In this document: piece after piece, positions 9,360 through 17,842 of the stretch
How the letters are laid out: every line of letters begins with the position of its first letter
Numbering within the stretch: the first letter of the stretch is position 1
NCBI RefSeq assembly: GCF_900156315.1
Contig: NZ_FTNI01000010.1
Location: forward strand, 98,680 to 162,679
Source: Microbispora rosea
GTDB lineage: Bacteria; Actinomycetota; Actinomycetes; Streptosporangiales; Streptosporangiaceae
DNA: 64,000 nucleotides
Direction: 5' to 3'
The notes under the pieces: model-generated
Told to the model about the DNA's origin: nothing
Database searches by the model: none
What the model saw: only the letters and a program-made list of their open reading frames with translations
Translations under genes and position numbers: made by a program

Positions 9360-10148
9360 ATGACGGCGCCGGGACGGGCACACAGGCGGTCGGTGCTGGG
9401 CACGACGCTGGACGCGCTGACCATGCGGCAGGTCGTCGCCGCCTGCGTGGAGGCGGTGGACGGCGGCGGGCGGCTCGACATCGGCGTGGTTAACGCCGCG
9501 AAGATCGTCACCATGCGCAGGGACCCCGAGCTGCGGCGGTCGGTGCTCGACTGCGACCTCGTCCTCGCCGACGGGCAGGCCGTCGTGTGGGCCGCGTGCC
9601 TGCTGGGCCACCGGCTGCCGGAACGCGTGGCCGGGATCGACCTGTTCACGGAGCTGCTGGCCGAGGGGGAGCGGCGCGGATACCGGCCGTACTTCCTCGG
9701 GGCCACGCCGGAGGTGCTCGCCCTGCTGATCGAGCGGGTACGGCGCGACTTCCCCGGCCTGCGGATCGCCGGGTACCGCGACGGCTACTTCCCGGCCGAG
9801 GAGTCCGCGCGGGTGGCGGAGGAGATCGCGCTGTCCGGAGCCGACCTGCTGTTCCTCGGCATGACCTCGCCGAAGAAGGAGATCTTCGTCCGCGACTGGG
9901 GTGAGGCCACCGGGGCCAAGGTCGTGCACGGGGTGGGCGGCGCCTTCGACGTGCTGTCCGGACGCACCCGCCGGGCGCCGCGCGCCTGGCAGCGCCTCGG
10001 GTTCGAGTGGTTGTACCGCCTGCTGCAGGAGCCGGCGCGCCTCGGCCCCCGATATCTGAAGACCAACGGGAGGTTCCTCCTCCTCGTGGCCGCGGGATTG
10101 ATCCGTGACCGCGGCCGTCTCGCGAGTTCCGCCGATTCTCTGGAGTGA
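9360..10148 (+). CDS. WecB/TagA/CpsF family glycosyltransferase
   Basis: A 262-residue GT26-type enzyme that adds a sugar (often N-acetylmannosaminuronate, N-acetylmannosamine or glucose) to a polyprenyl-linked intermediate at the membrane. Motifs: VLGTTLDALTM at the start, DLVLADGQAVVWAA with the catalytic-region Asp, YFLGATPEVL, GVGGAFDVLSG, and the C-terminal PRAWQRLGFEWLYRLLQEP. ATG 9360 gives the family-like N-terminus; ATG 9273 would add 29 atypical residues. No strong ribosome site is visible for either start. The next gene begins four bases after the stop. Confidence 0.88.
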   Translation: MTAPGRAHRRSVLGTTLDALTMRQVVAACVEAVDGGGRLDIGVVNAAKIVTMRRDPELRRSVLDCDLVLADGQAVVWAACLLGHRLPERVAGIDLFTELLAEGERRGYRPYFLGATPEVLALLIERVRRDFPGLRIAGYRDGYFPAEESARVAEEIALSGADLLFLGMTSPKKEIFVRDWGEATGAKVVHGVGGAFDVLSGRTRRAPRAWQRLGFEWLYRLLQEPARLGPRYLKTNGRFLLLVAAGLIRDRGRLASSADSLE

Positions 10149-10152
10149 CAAC

Positions 10153-11322
10153 GTGACGCAGCACCGCAGAATCGCCCTGCTGGGCCCGGGCGCGCCGGCC
10201 GGCCTGCTGCCGGCCATGGTGGACCTGGCGGTGCGCGGACTGCCGCCCGGCTACGTAGACGGGGAGTTCGTGTTCACCCGCAGGGGCGTGCGGCGGCCCG
10301 ACGGCACGTGGGACGCCGTCGCGGAGGGCCGCAGCGTGCGTTATTCGGCGATCGTCGCGCTCGGCGTGGCCACGCTCCCGGAGGAGCGGCAGCGAGCCGC
10401 GCTCGCCGGTGACACCGCGGCCGACCTGGCCGGGCGACTCGTCGGACGGCTCCCTGGCGTACGCGGGCTCGGCGACGCGGCCCTGATCTGCTGGGCGGCG
10501 GCGGAGACGGGACATCCGGGGCTGGACGAGGCGCTGCGGCACCTGGCCGGGATCGACCGGCTCGCCTCCTCGGGTCAGGTGTACACGGTCGAGGCCGCGT
10601 GGGAGCTCGCCGCGCTCGTGGCCGCCAGGACGAGGCTGGGAGCGAGCTCCGAGCTGGACGGCAGGCTGGAACGCGCCCGGGCCGGGCTGCTCGGCGGCCT
10701 GGCGTCCGGCCGCCTCTACCGGCACGTGCTCGGTCCGTCGTCCGGGCCGCTCGTGCCGTGGTACCGGGCGCACGTCGGCTGCTTCGCCGACCAGGTGTAC
10801 CCGCTGCAGGCGCTGGCGCGGCTGCACGCCGCCGTCGGGGACGCCGACGCCCTGGCCGCCGCGGAACAGGTGGCCGCGGGGATCTGCGCCGCCCAGGGCG
10901 CCGAGGGCCAGTGGTGGTGGCATTACGACGCCCGCACCGGCGCCGTGGTCGAGGGATATCCCGTCTACAGCGTCCACCAGCTCGCGATGGCCCCGATGGC
11001 CCTGCTCGACCTCGCCGACGCCGGGGGCACGGCCTACCTGGACGAGATCGGCGAGGGCGTGCGCTGGATGAGCGAGCGGCCCGAGTCCGGCGAGTCGCTC
11101 ATCGACGAGCGGCTGAGCCTCACCTGGCGGAAGGCGGCCAGGGCGGACCCGAAGAAGCTGGTGCGCGGTCTGCGCGCGGTGGCCACCCGCACCCGTCCGG
11201 CGGCCCGGCTCGCCACCCTCGACCGGTTCTACCCGCCGGTCGCCGTCGACCGCGAATGCCGGCCCTACGAGCTGGGCTGGCTCCTGTACGCATGGCTGTT
11301 CGAGCTGCCGCGTCCGTCATGA
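10153..11322 (+). CDS. Uncharacterised helical-toroid-like protein of the glycan cluster
   Basis: A 389-residue soluble protein with no signal peptide. It is helix-rich with repeated short motifs (GDAALICWAAAETG, EAAWELAALVAA, YPLQALARLHAA, VYSVHQLAMAPMALLDLADAGG) and aromatic clusters (WWWHYD), suggesting an (alpha/alpha) barrel as in carbohydrate-active or terpene-cyclase-like enzymes. Its coupling to the TagA-type gene (4-bp gap) and convergence on a GT2 gene suggest a role in glycan assembly. GTG 10153 is preferred; an earlier in-frame ATG at 10105 overlaps the previous gene. I do not recognise a characterised family. Confidence 0.72.
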   Translation: MTQHRRIALLGPGAPAGLLPAMVDLAVRGLPPGYVDGEFVFTRRGVRRPDGTWDAVAEGRSVRYSAIVALGVATLPEERQRAALAGDTAADLAGRLVGRLPGVRGLGDAALICWAAAETGHPGLDEALRHLAGIDRLASSGQVYTVEAAWELAALVAARTRLGASSELDGRLERARAGLLGGLASGRLYRHVLGPSSGPLVPWYRAHVGCFADQVYPLQALARLHAAVGDADALAAAEQVAAGICAAQGAEGQWWWHYDARTGAVVEGYPVYSVHQLAMAPMALLDLADAGGTAYLDEIGEGVRWMSERPESGESLIDERLSLTWRKAARADPKKLVRGLRAVATRTRPAARLATLDRFYPPVAVDRECRPYELGWLLYAWLFELPRPS

Positions 11323-12162
11323 TCCCGGCGCCCGGCTGCTCTCGTCGCGCAGCCAGGTCGTGTAGTCGCCCGCCCGTACGGCGCGGCGCGCCCTGCGCCG
11401 CGCCAGCACGGTGACGGAGGCGAAGACGGCCGCCGCCGGGAGCAGCCACGGCTCCCGTGCGGCGATGCGGACCAGGTCGCCCAGGCTCGTGCGCGCGGAC
11501 GGCCCGCCCGGACCGGTCTCGCGCTCCAGCTCGCTCACGCTGGTCGCCGCACGGACGCGGCGGCGCAGCAGGTCGGCGAACGTGCGGGGGGTCTGGATCC
11601 CGGCCCGCGCCTCCGCCACGACCGTCCGCTCGTCCTCGCCGAACGCCAGGGAGGCGGCCAGGTCGTCGGCCATGACCGGCGGGAGCGCGCGGATCCGGTC
11701 GTTGCCCGCCTCGGTGACCGCGATGACCCCGCGGCCGAACAGCCCCGTGCGCACGTGCGGCAAACGGGTCCAGATCGCGTAGTACGCGCGGACGGCCCAG
11801 GGCCGTCCGGCAAGCGCCAGATCGCGCTCGGGCGCCGCCGCGAGCAGCGTGCCCGGCCCGCCGAGACGGGCCACGAGCGCGCGTACGCCCGCGGTGCTCA
11901 CGGTGACGTCGGCGTCCACGTAGAGCCGGGGAAAGCCGCGGGCCTCCCGGTCGCCGAGACGCAGCGCCTCGCGTTTGGAGGGCACCGGCGTGCTGAGCAC
12001 GCGCACTCCGTGCGCCCGCGCGACCGACTCGGTCTCGTCGGTGCACCCGTTGGCGACGACCACGACGTCGAACTCGCCCGGCCGGGCGTCGCCCAGCAGC
12101 CCGGAGAGCAGACGACCGAGGACCGGAGCCTCGTTGTGCGCGGGGATCACGACGCTGGTCAC
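11317..12162 (-). CDS. Glycosyltransferase family 2
   Basis: A 281-residue GT-A fold transferase. The N-terminus has SVVIPAHNEAPVLGRLL and VVVANGCTDET; the metal-binding DxD is YVDADV (about residue 90). A C-terminal hydrophobic stretch (PWLLPAAAVFASVTVLA) probably anchors it to the membrane. Its 3' end overlaps the 3' end of the convergent plus-strand gene by 6 bases. It follows the rmlC-like gene in the same direction with a hairpin in between. The sugar it adds is not predictable. Confidence 0.86.
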   Translation of the reverse strand: MTSVVIPAHNEAPVLGRLLSGLLGDARPGEFDVVVVANGCTDETESVARAHGVRVLSTPVPSKREALRLGDREARGFPRLYVDADVTVSTAGVRALVARLGGPGTLLAAAPERDLALAGRPWAVRAYYAIWTRLPHVRTGLFGRGVIAVTEAGNDRIRALPPVMADDLAASLAFGEDERTVVAEARAGIQTPRTFADLLRRRVRAATSVSELERETGPGGPSARTSLGDLVRIAAREPWLLPAAAVFASVTVLARRRARRAVRAGDYTTWLRDESSRAPGS

Positions 12163-12173
12163 ACGAGCAGTAT

Positions 12174-12198
12174 GGGCCTCCTCCGCGTCAGGAGGCCC
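12174..12198 (-). terminator. Hairpin between rmlC-like gene and GT2 gene
   Basis: Perfect 9-bp inverted repeat GGGCCTCCT / AGGAGGCCC with a 7-base loop. It overlaps the stop codon of the rmlC-like gene and lies just ahead of the GT2 start. There is no T-run, so it may act as a partial terminator or RNA-stabilising element rather than a full stop. Confidence 0.4.
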
Positions 12199-12766
12199 GA
12201 TATCTCGGGAGGATCCCGGAATCCAGCGCCTCGCTCAGCGTGGGCGCCGCGGCGTCCTTGCCCGACAGGACCGGCTCACCGTCGAGCCGCCAGTCGACGC
12301 CGATCTCCGGGTCGAGCGGGTGCACGCCGTGCTCGCGCCCCGGCGCGTACGGCTGGGAGCACAGGTAGAGTACCGTGGCCTGCTCGCTGAGGACGGCGAA
12401 CGCGTGGCCGAGGCCCTCCGACACGTACACCGCGCGCCGGGACACGTCGTCGAGGACGAGCCCCTCCCACGTGCCGAAGGTGGGCGAGCCCACCCGCAGG
12501 TCCACCACGACGTCGAGCACCGCCCCGGAGACGCAGGTCACGTATTTGGCCTGGCCGGGCGGTACGTCCGCGAAATGGACGCCGCGCAGCACGCCGCGCC
12601 GGGAAACCGAGCAGTTGGCCTGGGCCAGCTCCATGCCGTGCCCGATCGCCTCGCGTAACTCCCCCGCCCTGAAACATTCGAGGAAGTCGCCCCGGATGTC
12701 GCTGTGGATTCGTGGGGTGAAGCTCCACGCCCCCTCGATACTCATCCGCTCCATGGCCGGAATCAT
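12188..12766 (-). CDS. rmlC: dTDP-4-dehydrorhamnose 3,5-epimerase family protein
   Basis: A cupin of up to 192 residues that fits RmlC over its full length: GVLRGVHF (catalytic His region), PPGQAKYVTCVSGAVLDVVVD, GSPTFGTWEG, GLGHAF, LYLCSQPYAP and the end VLSGKD. It should convert dTDP-4-keto-6-deoxyglucose to dTDP-4-keto-rhamnose, completing the rmlABD pathway. The start may be ATG 12766 or the nearby ATG 12754 or 12745; all three lie before the conserved core. It is divergent from the C-methyltransferase gene. Confidence 0.86.
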   Translation of the reverse strand: MIPAMERMSIEGAWSFTPRIHSDIRGDFLECFRAGELREAIGHGMELAQANCSVSRRGVLRGVHFADVPPGQAKYVTCVSGAVLDVVVDLRVGSPTFGTWEGLVLDDVSRRAVYVSEGLGHAFAVLSEQATVLYLCSQPYAPGREHGVHPLDPEIGVDWRLDGEPVLSGKDAAAPTLSEALDSGILPRYRAS

Positions 12767-12931
12767 GACACAGGCGTCTTGTAACGCTCACGGTCCATCG
12801 CCCGACTTATGACTGTCGGACTCCGGTGCTGGGAGGGAAATGCCAGCTCAGTTTCTGTCGGTTACGCCTGCCCGGAATTCATCCGGAGAACGGCCGATGC
12901 GAAGTTCTCCGCACGGTCGGAGGAGGTTCTG

Positions 12932-14146
12932 ATGACGACGTGCCGGCTGTGCGGGTCCGCGAGCCTCGTCGGCGTGGTCGACCTCGGCGCGACGCCGCCG
13001 TGCGAGCGGTTCCTCGGCGCGGAGCAGCTCGACGAGCCGGAGACGACCTATCCGCTGCATCTGCGGGTGTGCACCGACTGCTGGCTGGCCCAGATCCCCG
13101 CGCTCATCACGCCGCAGGACACCTTCACCGAGTACGCCTACTACTCGTCGTACTCCACCTCGTGGGTGGAGCACGCGCGGCGGTTCGTGGCGGACGCGGC
13201 CGAGCGGCTGCGCCCCCGGTTCGTGGTCGAGGTGGCGAGCAACGACGGCTACCTGCTGCGGCACGTCGTGGAACGCGACATTCGGTGCCTCGGCATCGAA
13301 CCGTCGGTGAACGTCGGCCAGGCGGCCAGGGACAACGGGGTCCCGACGCTCACGGCGTTCCTCGGACCGGAGACGGGCGCCGCCGTACGGGCCGAGCACG
13401 GGCCCGCCGACCTCGTCGTGGCCAACAACGTGTACGCGCACATCCCCGACGTCATCGGCTTCACCAAGGGGCTGCGCGCGCTCCTGGACGACCGGGGCTG
13501 GGTCTCCATCGAGGTGCAGCACCTGCTCACGCTCATGGAGCTCAACCAGTACGACACGATCTACCACGAGCACTTCCAGTACTACACGGTCGCCTCGGCC
13601 GAGCGGGCGCTGGCGAGCGGCGGGCTCGCCCTGGTGGACGTCGAGCTGCTGCCGACCCACGGCGGATCGATCCGGCTGTGGGCCCGCCCGGCGGAGCTCG
13701 GCGCGGAGCCGGGCCCGCGCGTGGCCGAGGTGCTGGCGGCGGAGAAGGCCGCCGGGCTGCACGAGCTGTCCGGCTACGCGCAGTTCGCCGAGCGGGTGGC
13801 GCGGGTCCGGCGGGAGCTGCTGACCTTCCTCCTCGACGCGGCCGCGCAGGGCAGAACGGTCGTGGGCTACGGCGCCCCCGGCAAGGGAAACACCCTGCTC
13901 AACCACTGCGGCATCCGTCCCGACCTGCTGCGTTACACGGTGGACCGGAACCCCTACAAGCACGGACGGTTCACTCCCGGCGCGCGGATCCCCGTCCTCC
14001 CACCGGAGCAGATCGCCGCCGATCGCCCCGACTACGTGCTGGTGCTCCCCTGGAACCTGAGGGAGGAGTTGACCGCCCAGCTCTCGTACGTACGCGAGTG
14101 GGGAGGCCGGCTGGTCTTCCCGATCCCCAGTCTGGAGATCGTGTGA
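12932..14146 (+). CDS. Sugar C-methyltransferase-like SAM enzyme
   Basis: A 404-residue three-part methyltransferase. The N-terminus carries a zinc site (CRLCG and later VCTDC), the middle is a class I SAM domain (VVEVASNDGYLL, NNVYAHIPD), and the C-terminal part has VGYGAPGKGNTLLNHCGI, typical of NDP-ketosugar C-3 methyltransferases. Such enzymes act on 4-keto-6-deoxy sugars. ATG 12932 has an excellent ribosome site (GGAGGAGG); the frame is open upstream but without coding character. It heads a six-gene overlapping operon through 18850. Confidence 0.88.
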   Translation: MTTCRLCGSASLVGVVDLGATPPCERFLGAEQLDEPETTYPLHLRVCTDCWLAQIPALITPQDTFTEYAYYSSYSTSWVEHARRFVADAAERLRPRFVVEVASNDGYLLRHVVERDIRCLGIEPSVNVGQAARDNGVPTLTAFLGPETGAAVRAEHGPADLVVANNVYAHIPDVIGFTKGLRALLDDRGWVSIEVQHLLTLMELNQYDTIYHEHFQYYTVASAERALASGGLALVDVELLPTHGGSIRLWARPAELGAEPGPRVAEVLAAEKAAGLHELSGYAQFAERVARVRRELLTFLLDAAAQGRTVVGYGAPGKGNTLLNHCGIRPDLLRYTVDRNPYKHGRFTPGARIPVLPPEQIAADRPDYVLVLPWNLREELTAQLSYVREWGGRLVFPIPSLEIV

Positions 14147-14922
14147 AAGTCGTCCTCTTCTGCGGAGGCCGGGGCACCAGGATGCGCAGCGACCTTCCCG
14201 GCGGGGACATCCCCAAACCCATGCAGCTCGTCGGCCCTCGTCCGCTGCTCTGGCATGTGATGCGGTATTACGCGCACTTCGGACATCGGGATTTCATCCT
14301 TTGTCTCGGATATGGCGCGCAACATATCAAGAGTTTTTTCCTGAACTATCAGGAAACGGCGTCCAACGATTTCGTCCTGCGTAACGGCCGCGTGGACCTG
14401 TTGTCCACCGACATCTCCGACTGGTCGATCTCCCTCGTGGACACCGGGGTCGATTCGCCCATCGGGGAGCGGCTTCGCCGGGTACGCCCCTATCTTGAGG
14501 GCGATGAGATCTTTCTGGCGAACTACGCGGACGTGCTCACCGACGCGCCGCTGTCCGACATCGTCGAGCGGTTCCGCGCCGCGGACGCCGGGGCGTCGAT
14601 GATGGTGGTCCCGCCGTCCAACACCTTCCACTGCGTGGATGTGGGCGAGGACGGCAGGGTCGGCTCGATCACGGCGGTCAGCGAGATGCCGCTGTGGGTC
14701 AACGGCGGCTTCTTCGTGCTCCGCCAGGAGGTCTTCGACCACATCCCCGTGAACGGCGACCTCGTGGCCGACGGCTGCGCCGAGCTGGCCAAGCGGGGCC
14801 GGCTGCTCGCCTACCCCCACCGCGGCTACTGGCGGCCGAGCGACACCGTCAACCAGCGGCTGGAGCTGGACCAGGCGTGGGCGCGCGGCGACCGGCCGTG
14901 GGCGCTGTGGGAGTACGTGTGA
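14143..14922 (+). CDS. Sugar-1-phosphate nucleotidyltransferase (cytidylyltransferase-like)
   Basis: A 259-residue GT-A-like nucleotidyltransferase: VVLFCGGRGTRM at the start, KPMQLVGPRPLLWHVMRYY, FILCLGYGA, FLANYADVLTD (metal-binding Asp) and VNGGFFVL. The closest known type is glucose-1-phosphate cytidylyltransferase (RfbF), which makes CDP-glucose, but nucleotide and sugar specificity are not certain. GTG 14143 overlaps the previous stop (GTGA), and its own stop overlaps the next start in the same way, so the three genes are translationally coupled. Confidence 0.86.
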   Translation: MKVVLFCGGRGTRMRSDLPGGDIPKPMQLVGPRPLLWHVMRYYAHFGHRDFILCLGYGAQHIKSFFLNYQETASNDFVLRNGRVDLLSTDISDWSISLVDTGVDSPIGERLRRVRPYLEGDEIFLANYADVLTDAPLSDIVERFRAADAGASMMVVPPSNTFHCVDVGEDGRVGSITAVSEMPLWVNGGFFVLRQEVFDHIPVNGDLVADGCAELAKRGRLLAYPHRGYWRPSDTVNQRLELDQAWARGDRPWALWEYV

Positions 14923-15566
14923 TCGGGCTGCGGCCCGGCCGCGTGCGCAGGATCGCGGCACTCGCGGCGCACTGCGACGACATCGCGATCGGGGCGGGCG
15001 GCACGCTGCTGACCGTCTGCGCCGCGCACCCCGGCGTCCGCGTGGACGCCCTGGTGCTGTCCGGCGGCGGCACCGAGAGGGAGGACGAGGAACGGGCCGC
15101 GCTCGCCGCCTTCTGCCCCGGCGCCGACCTGCGGCTGACCGTGCTGAAGCTGCCCGACGGGCGGCTGCCCGCCCACTGGGACGAGGCCAAGAACGCCGTC
15201 GAGGAGCTGCGCGCGGCGGGCGACCCCGACCTGGTCGTCGCCCCCCACCGGGGCGACCTGCACCAGGATCACCGGGGCCTCGCCGAACTGGTGCCGACCG
15301 CGTTCCGCGACCACCTGGTCCTGGGCTACGAGATCGTCAAGTGGGACGGCGACCTCGGCCGGCCGGCGGTCTACCAGCCGCTCACCCCCGCAGCGGCGGA
15401 GGAGAAGGTCGCCCTGCTGCAGAGCCACTACCCCTCACAGCGGCACCGCCCCTGGTACGACCCGGAGGCCTTCCTCGGCCTCGCCCGCATCCGCGGCATC
15501 GAGTGCCACGCGCGGTACGCCGAGGCCTTTCACGTGGACAAGCTCACCCTCGACCTGGAGAACTGA
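14919..15566 (+). CDS. PIG-L family deacetylase
   Basis: A 215-residue zinc-dependent N-deacetylase of the LmbE/PIG-L/MshB type. The first metal motif is AHCDD (usually HPDD, so the first His is replaced by Ala-His-Cys order) and the second is PHRGDLHQDH, which keeps the His-x3-Asp-x2-His pattern. The family removes acetyl groups from N-acetylated amino sugars. GTG 14919 overlaps the stop of the nucleotidyltransferase gene, and its stop overlaps the next ATG (TGATG). It presumably deacetylates an amino sugar made in this sub-cluster. Confidence 0.87.
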   Translation: MIGLRPGRVRRIAALAAHCDDIAIGAGGTLLTVCAAHPGVRVDALVLSGGGTEREDEERAALAAFCPGADLRLTVLKLPDGRLPAHWDEAKNAVEELRAAGDPDLVVAPHRGDLHQDHRGLAELVPTAFRDHLVLGYEIVKWDGDLGRPAVYQPLTPAAAEEKVALLQSHYPSQRHRPWYDPEAFLGLARIRGIECHARYAEAFHVDKLTLDLEN

Positions 15567-16585
15567 TGCGGCTACTGCTGACCGGACACCAGGGCTATCT
15601 CGGCACGGTCATGGCCCCGGTGCTCGCCGAGGCCGGCCACGAGGTGGTCGGTCTCGACTCGGGGCTGTTCGCCGACTGCGTGCTCGGCCCCCCGCCCGCC
15701 GACCCCGAGACGTACGCGGTGGACCTGCGGGACGTCCGGCCCGAGCACGTGGCGGGGTTCGACGCCGTCGTCCACCTCGCCGCGCTGTCCAACGACCCGC
15801 TCGGCTCGCTGGCCCCCGAGCTGACCTACGACATCAACCACCACGCCTCCTCGCGCCTGGCCCGGCTCGCCAGGGACGCCGGCGTGCGCCGGTTCCTGTA
15901 CGCGTCGACCTGCTCGGTGTACGGCGCGTCGGGCGGCGACGACCTGCTGGACGAGGACGCGCCGCTCCGGCCGGTGACCCCGTACGCGGAGTCGAAGGTC
16001 CGGGTGGAGGACGACCTGACCGCTCTGGCGGACGACGACTTCACCCCCGTCTTCATGCGCAACGCGACGGCCTTCGGCTTCTCGCCGAGGCTGCGGGCCG
16101 ACATCGTGCTCAACAACCTGGTCGGCCACGCGTGCCTGTCGGGGGAGGTGCGCGTGCTGTCGGACGGCACGCCCTGGCGCCCGCTGGTCCACGCCCGCGA
16201 CATCGCGGAGGCGTTCGCCGCCGCGCTGGCCGCGCCCAGGGAGGCGGTGCACGCGAAGGCGTTCAACGTGGGCACCGAGCGCAACAACCTGACCGTCGCG
16301 GAGATCGCGGCCGAGGTCGTCGAGGCCGTGCCCGGCGCCACGCTCGTGATCACCGGCGAGGCGGGCGCCGACCCGCGCTCCTACCGCGTGGACTTCTCCC
16401 GTATCAGGGCCGCCCTCCCCGGGTACGAGGCCCGCTGGTCGGTCAAGGACGGCGCGGTGGAACTGGTCGACGCCTACCGCGAGTACGGGCTGACCAAGGA
16501 GGACTTCGAGCGCCGCTTCACCCGGCTCGCCCGCCTGTCCGACCGGCGGGAGGCCGGGGCCGTCGACTCCTCGCTGCGCCCATGA
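15566..16585 (+). CDS. NAD-dependent sugar epimerase/dehydratase
   Basis: A 339-residue extended short-chain dehydrogenase. LLTGHQGYLGTVM forms the NAD site, YASTCSVYG carries the catalytic Ser/Thr and YAESK the catalytic Tyr-Lys (about residue 138). VLSDGTPWRPLVHARDIAEAF and VGTERNNLTVAEIA are typical of nucleotide-sugar epimerases. It is coupled by TGATG to the PIG-L gene and by ATGA to the DUF4910 gene. It probably acts on the nucleotide sugar made by the gene at 14143. Confidence 0.88.
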   Translation: MRLLLTGHQGYLGTVMAPVLAEAGHEVVGLDSGLFADCVLGPPPADPETYAVDLRDVRPEHVAGFDAVVHLAALSNDPLGSLAPELTYDINHHASSRLARLARDAGVRRFLYASTCSVYGASGGDDLLDEDAPLRPVTPYAESKVRVEDDLTALADDDFTPVFMRNATAFGFSPRLRADIVLNNLVGHACLSGEVRVLSDGTPWRPLVHARDIAEAFAAALAAPREAVHAKAFNVGTERNNLTVAEIAAEVVEAVPGATLVITGEAGADPRSYRVDFSRIRAALPGYEARWSVKDGAVELVDAYREYGLTKEDFERRFTRLARLSDRREAGAVDSSLRP

Positions 16586-17838
16586 GCGAGATGCACGCGC
16601 TGGTCAGGCGGCTCTACCCGCTGTGCCGCAGCATCACCGGATCCGGCCTGCGGCGCACCCTGGAGATCATCGGCGAGTCGATCCCGCTGGAGATCAGCGA
16701 GGTGCCCACGGGCACCCAGGTCCTCGACTGGACCATTCCCAAGGAATGGAACATCCGCGACGCCTACATCAAGGACTCCTCCGGGACCCGGATCGTCGAC
16801 TTCGCGGCGTCCAACCTGCACGTGGTCGGCTACAGCGTGCCGGTGTCGGCGACCATGACCCTGGAGGAGCTCCGCCCCCACCTGCACACGCTTCCCGGCC
16901 GGCCCGGCCTGGTGCCGTACCGCACCAGTTACTACGCCGAGACGTGGGGGTTCTGCCTCAGCGAGGAGACGCTGGCGGGGATGGGACCGGGGCCGTACGA
17001 GGTGCGGATCGACTCGACGCTCGCCGACGGGCACCTGACGTACGGCGAGCATGTGATCCCGGGCCGCAGCGCGGAAGAGGTCCTGGTCTCGTGTCATGTC
17101 TGCCATCCCTCGCTCGCCAACGACAACCTGGCAGGCGTCGCCGTGGCGACCCGGCTGGCGCGGCTGCTGGCGCGGGAGGAGCGGCACTACACCTACCGCT
17201 TCCTGTTCGCGCCCGGAACCATCGGCTCCATCGCCTGGCTGGCGCGCAACCGGGACCGGGCCGGCCGGATCAGGCACGGGATCGTGCTCGCCTGCGCGGG
17301 AGACCGGGGACCGATCACCTACAAGCGCAGCCGGCGGGGGGACGCCGAGATCGACCGGGTCCTCGCCCACGTCCTGCGGGACCGCCCGCACACGCTGGTG
17401 GACTTCTCCCCCTACGGCTACGACGAGCGGCAGTACTGCTCGCCCGGGTTCGACCTGCCGGTCGGCTGCCTGACCAGGACCCCGTACGCCGGCTATCCGG
17501 AGTACCACACTTCGGCGGACGACCCGGACTTCGTCACAGAGGAGGCGATGCTGGACACGCTGGACACCTGTGTGCGGGCCTTCGAGGTGCTGGAGCGCAA
17601 CCGCACCTACGTGAACCTCAGCCCGTACGGCGAGCCCCAGCTGGGCAGGCGCGGCCTGTACGAGTCGCTCGGCGGGCGCAGCGACACGAAACAGGCGCAG
17701 ATGGCGATGTTGTGGGTGCTGAACCAGTCCGACGGCGCCCACAGCCTGCTCGACATCTCGGAACGTTCTGGACTGCCGTTCGACGTGGTGGCGGACGCGG
17801 CTCAGGCTCTGCTGGTCGCGGGACTCGTGAAGGAGTGA
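16582..17838 (+). CDS. DUF4910 aminopeptidase-like protein
   Basis: A 418-residue protein of the DUF4910 (formerly DUF2172 and neighbours) type, related to M28 metallopeptidases. It has the metal-site pattern SCHVCHPSLANDNLAG (about residues 171-186), APGTIGSIAWL, the central YDERQYCSPGFDLPVG and EYHTSADDPDFV near 310, and a C-terminal winged-helix-like end. Members occur in surface-glycan clusters, with no established substrate known to me. ATG 16582 overlaps the previous stop (ATGA). It could hydrolyse an amide or peptide linked to the sugar, but that is inference. Confidence 0.85.
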   Translation: MSEMHALVRRLYPLCRSITGSGLRRTLEIIGESIPLEISEVPTGTQVLDWTIPKEWNIRDAYIKDSSGTRIVDFAASNLHVVGYSVPVSATMTLEELRPHLHTLPGRPGLVPYRTSYYAETWGFCLSEETLAGMGPGPYEVRIDSTLADGHLTYGEHVIPGRSAEEVLVSCHVCHPSLANDNLAGVAVATRLARLLAREERHYTYRFLFAPGTIGSIAWLARNRDRAGRIRHGIVLACAGDRGPITYKRSRRGDAEIDRVLAHVLRDRPHTLVDFSPYGYDERQYCSPGFDLPVGCLTRTPYAGYPEYHTSADDPDFVTEEAMLDTLDTCVRAFEVLERNRTYVNLSPYGEPQLGRRGLYESLGGRSDTKQAQMAMLWVLNQSDGAHSLLDISERSGLPFDVVADAAQALLVAGLVKE

Positions 17839-17842
17839 CCGG

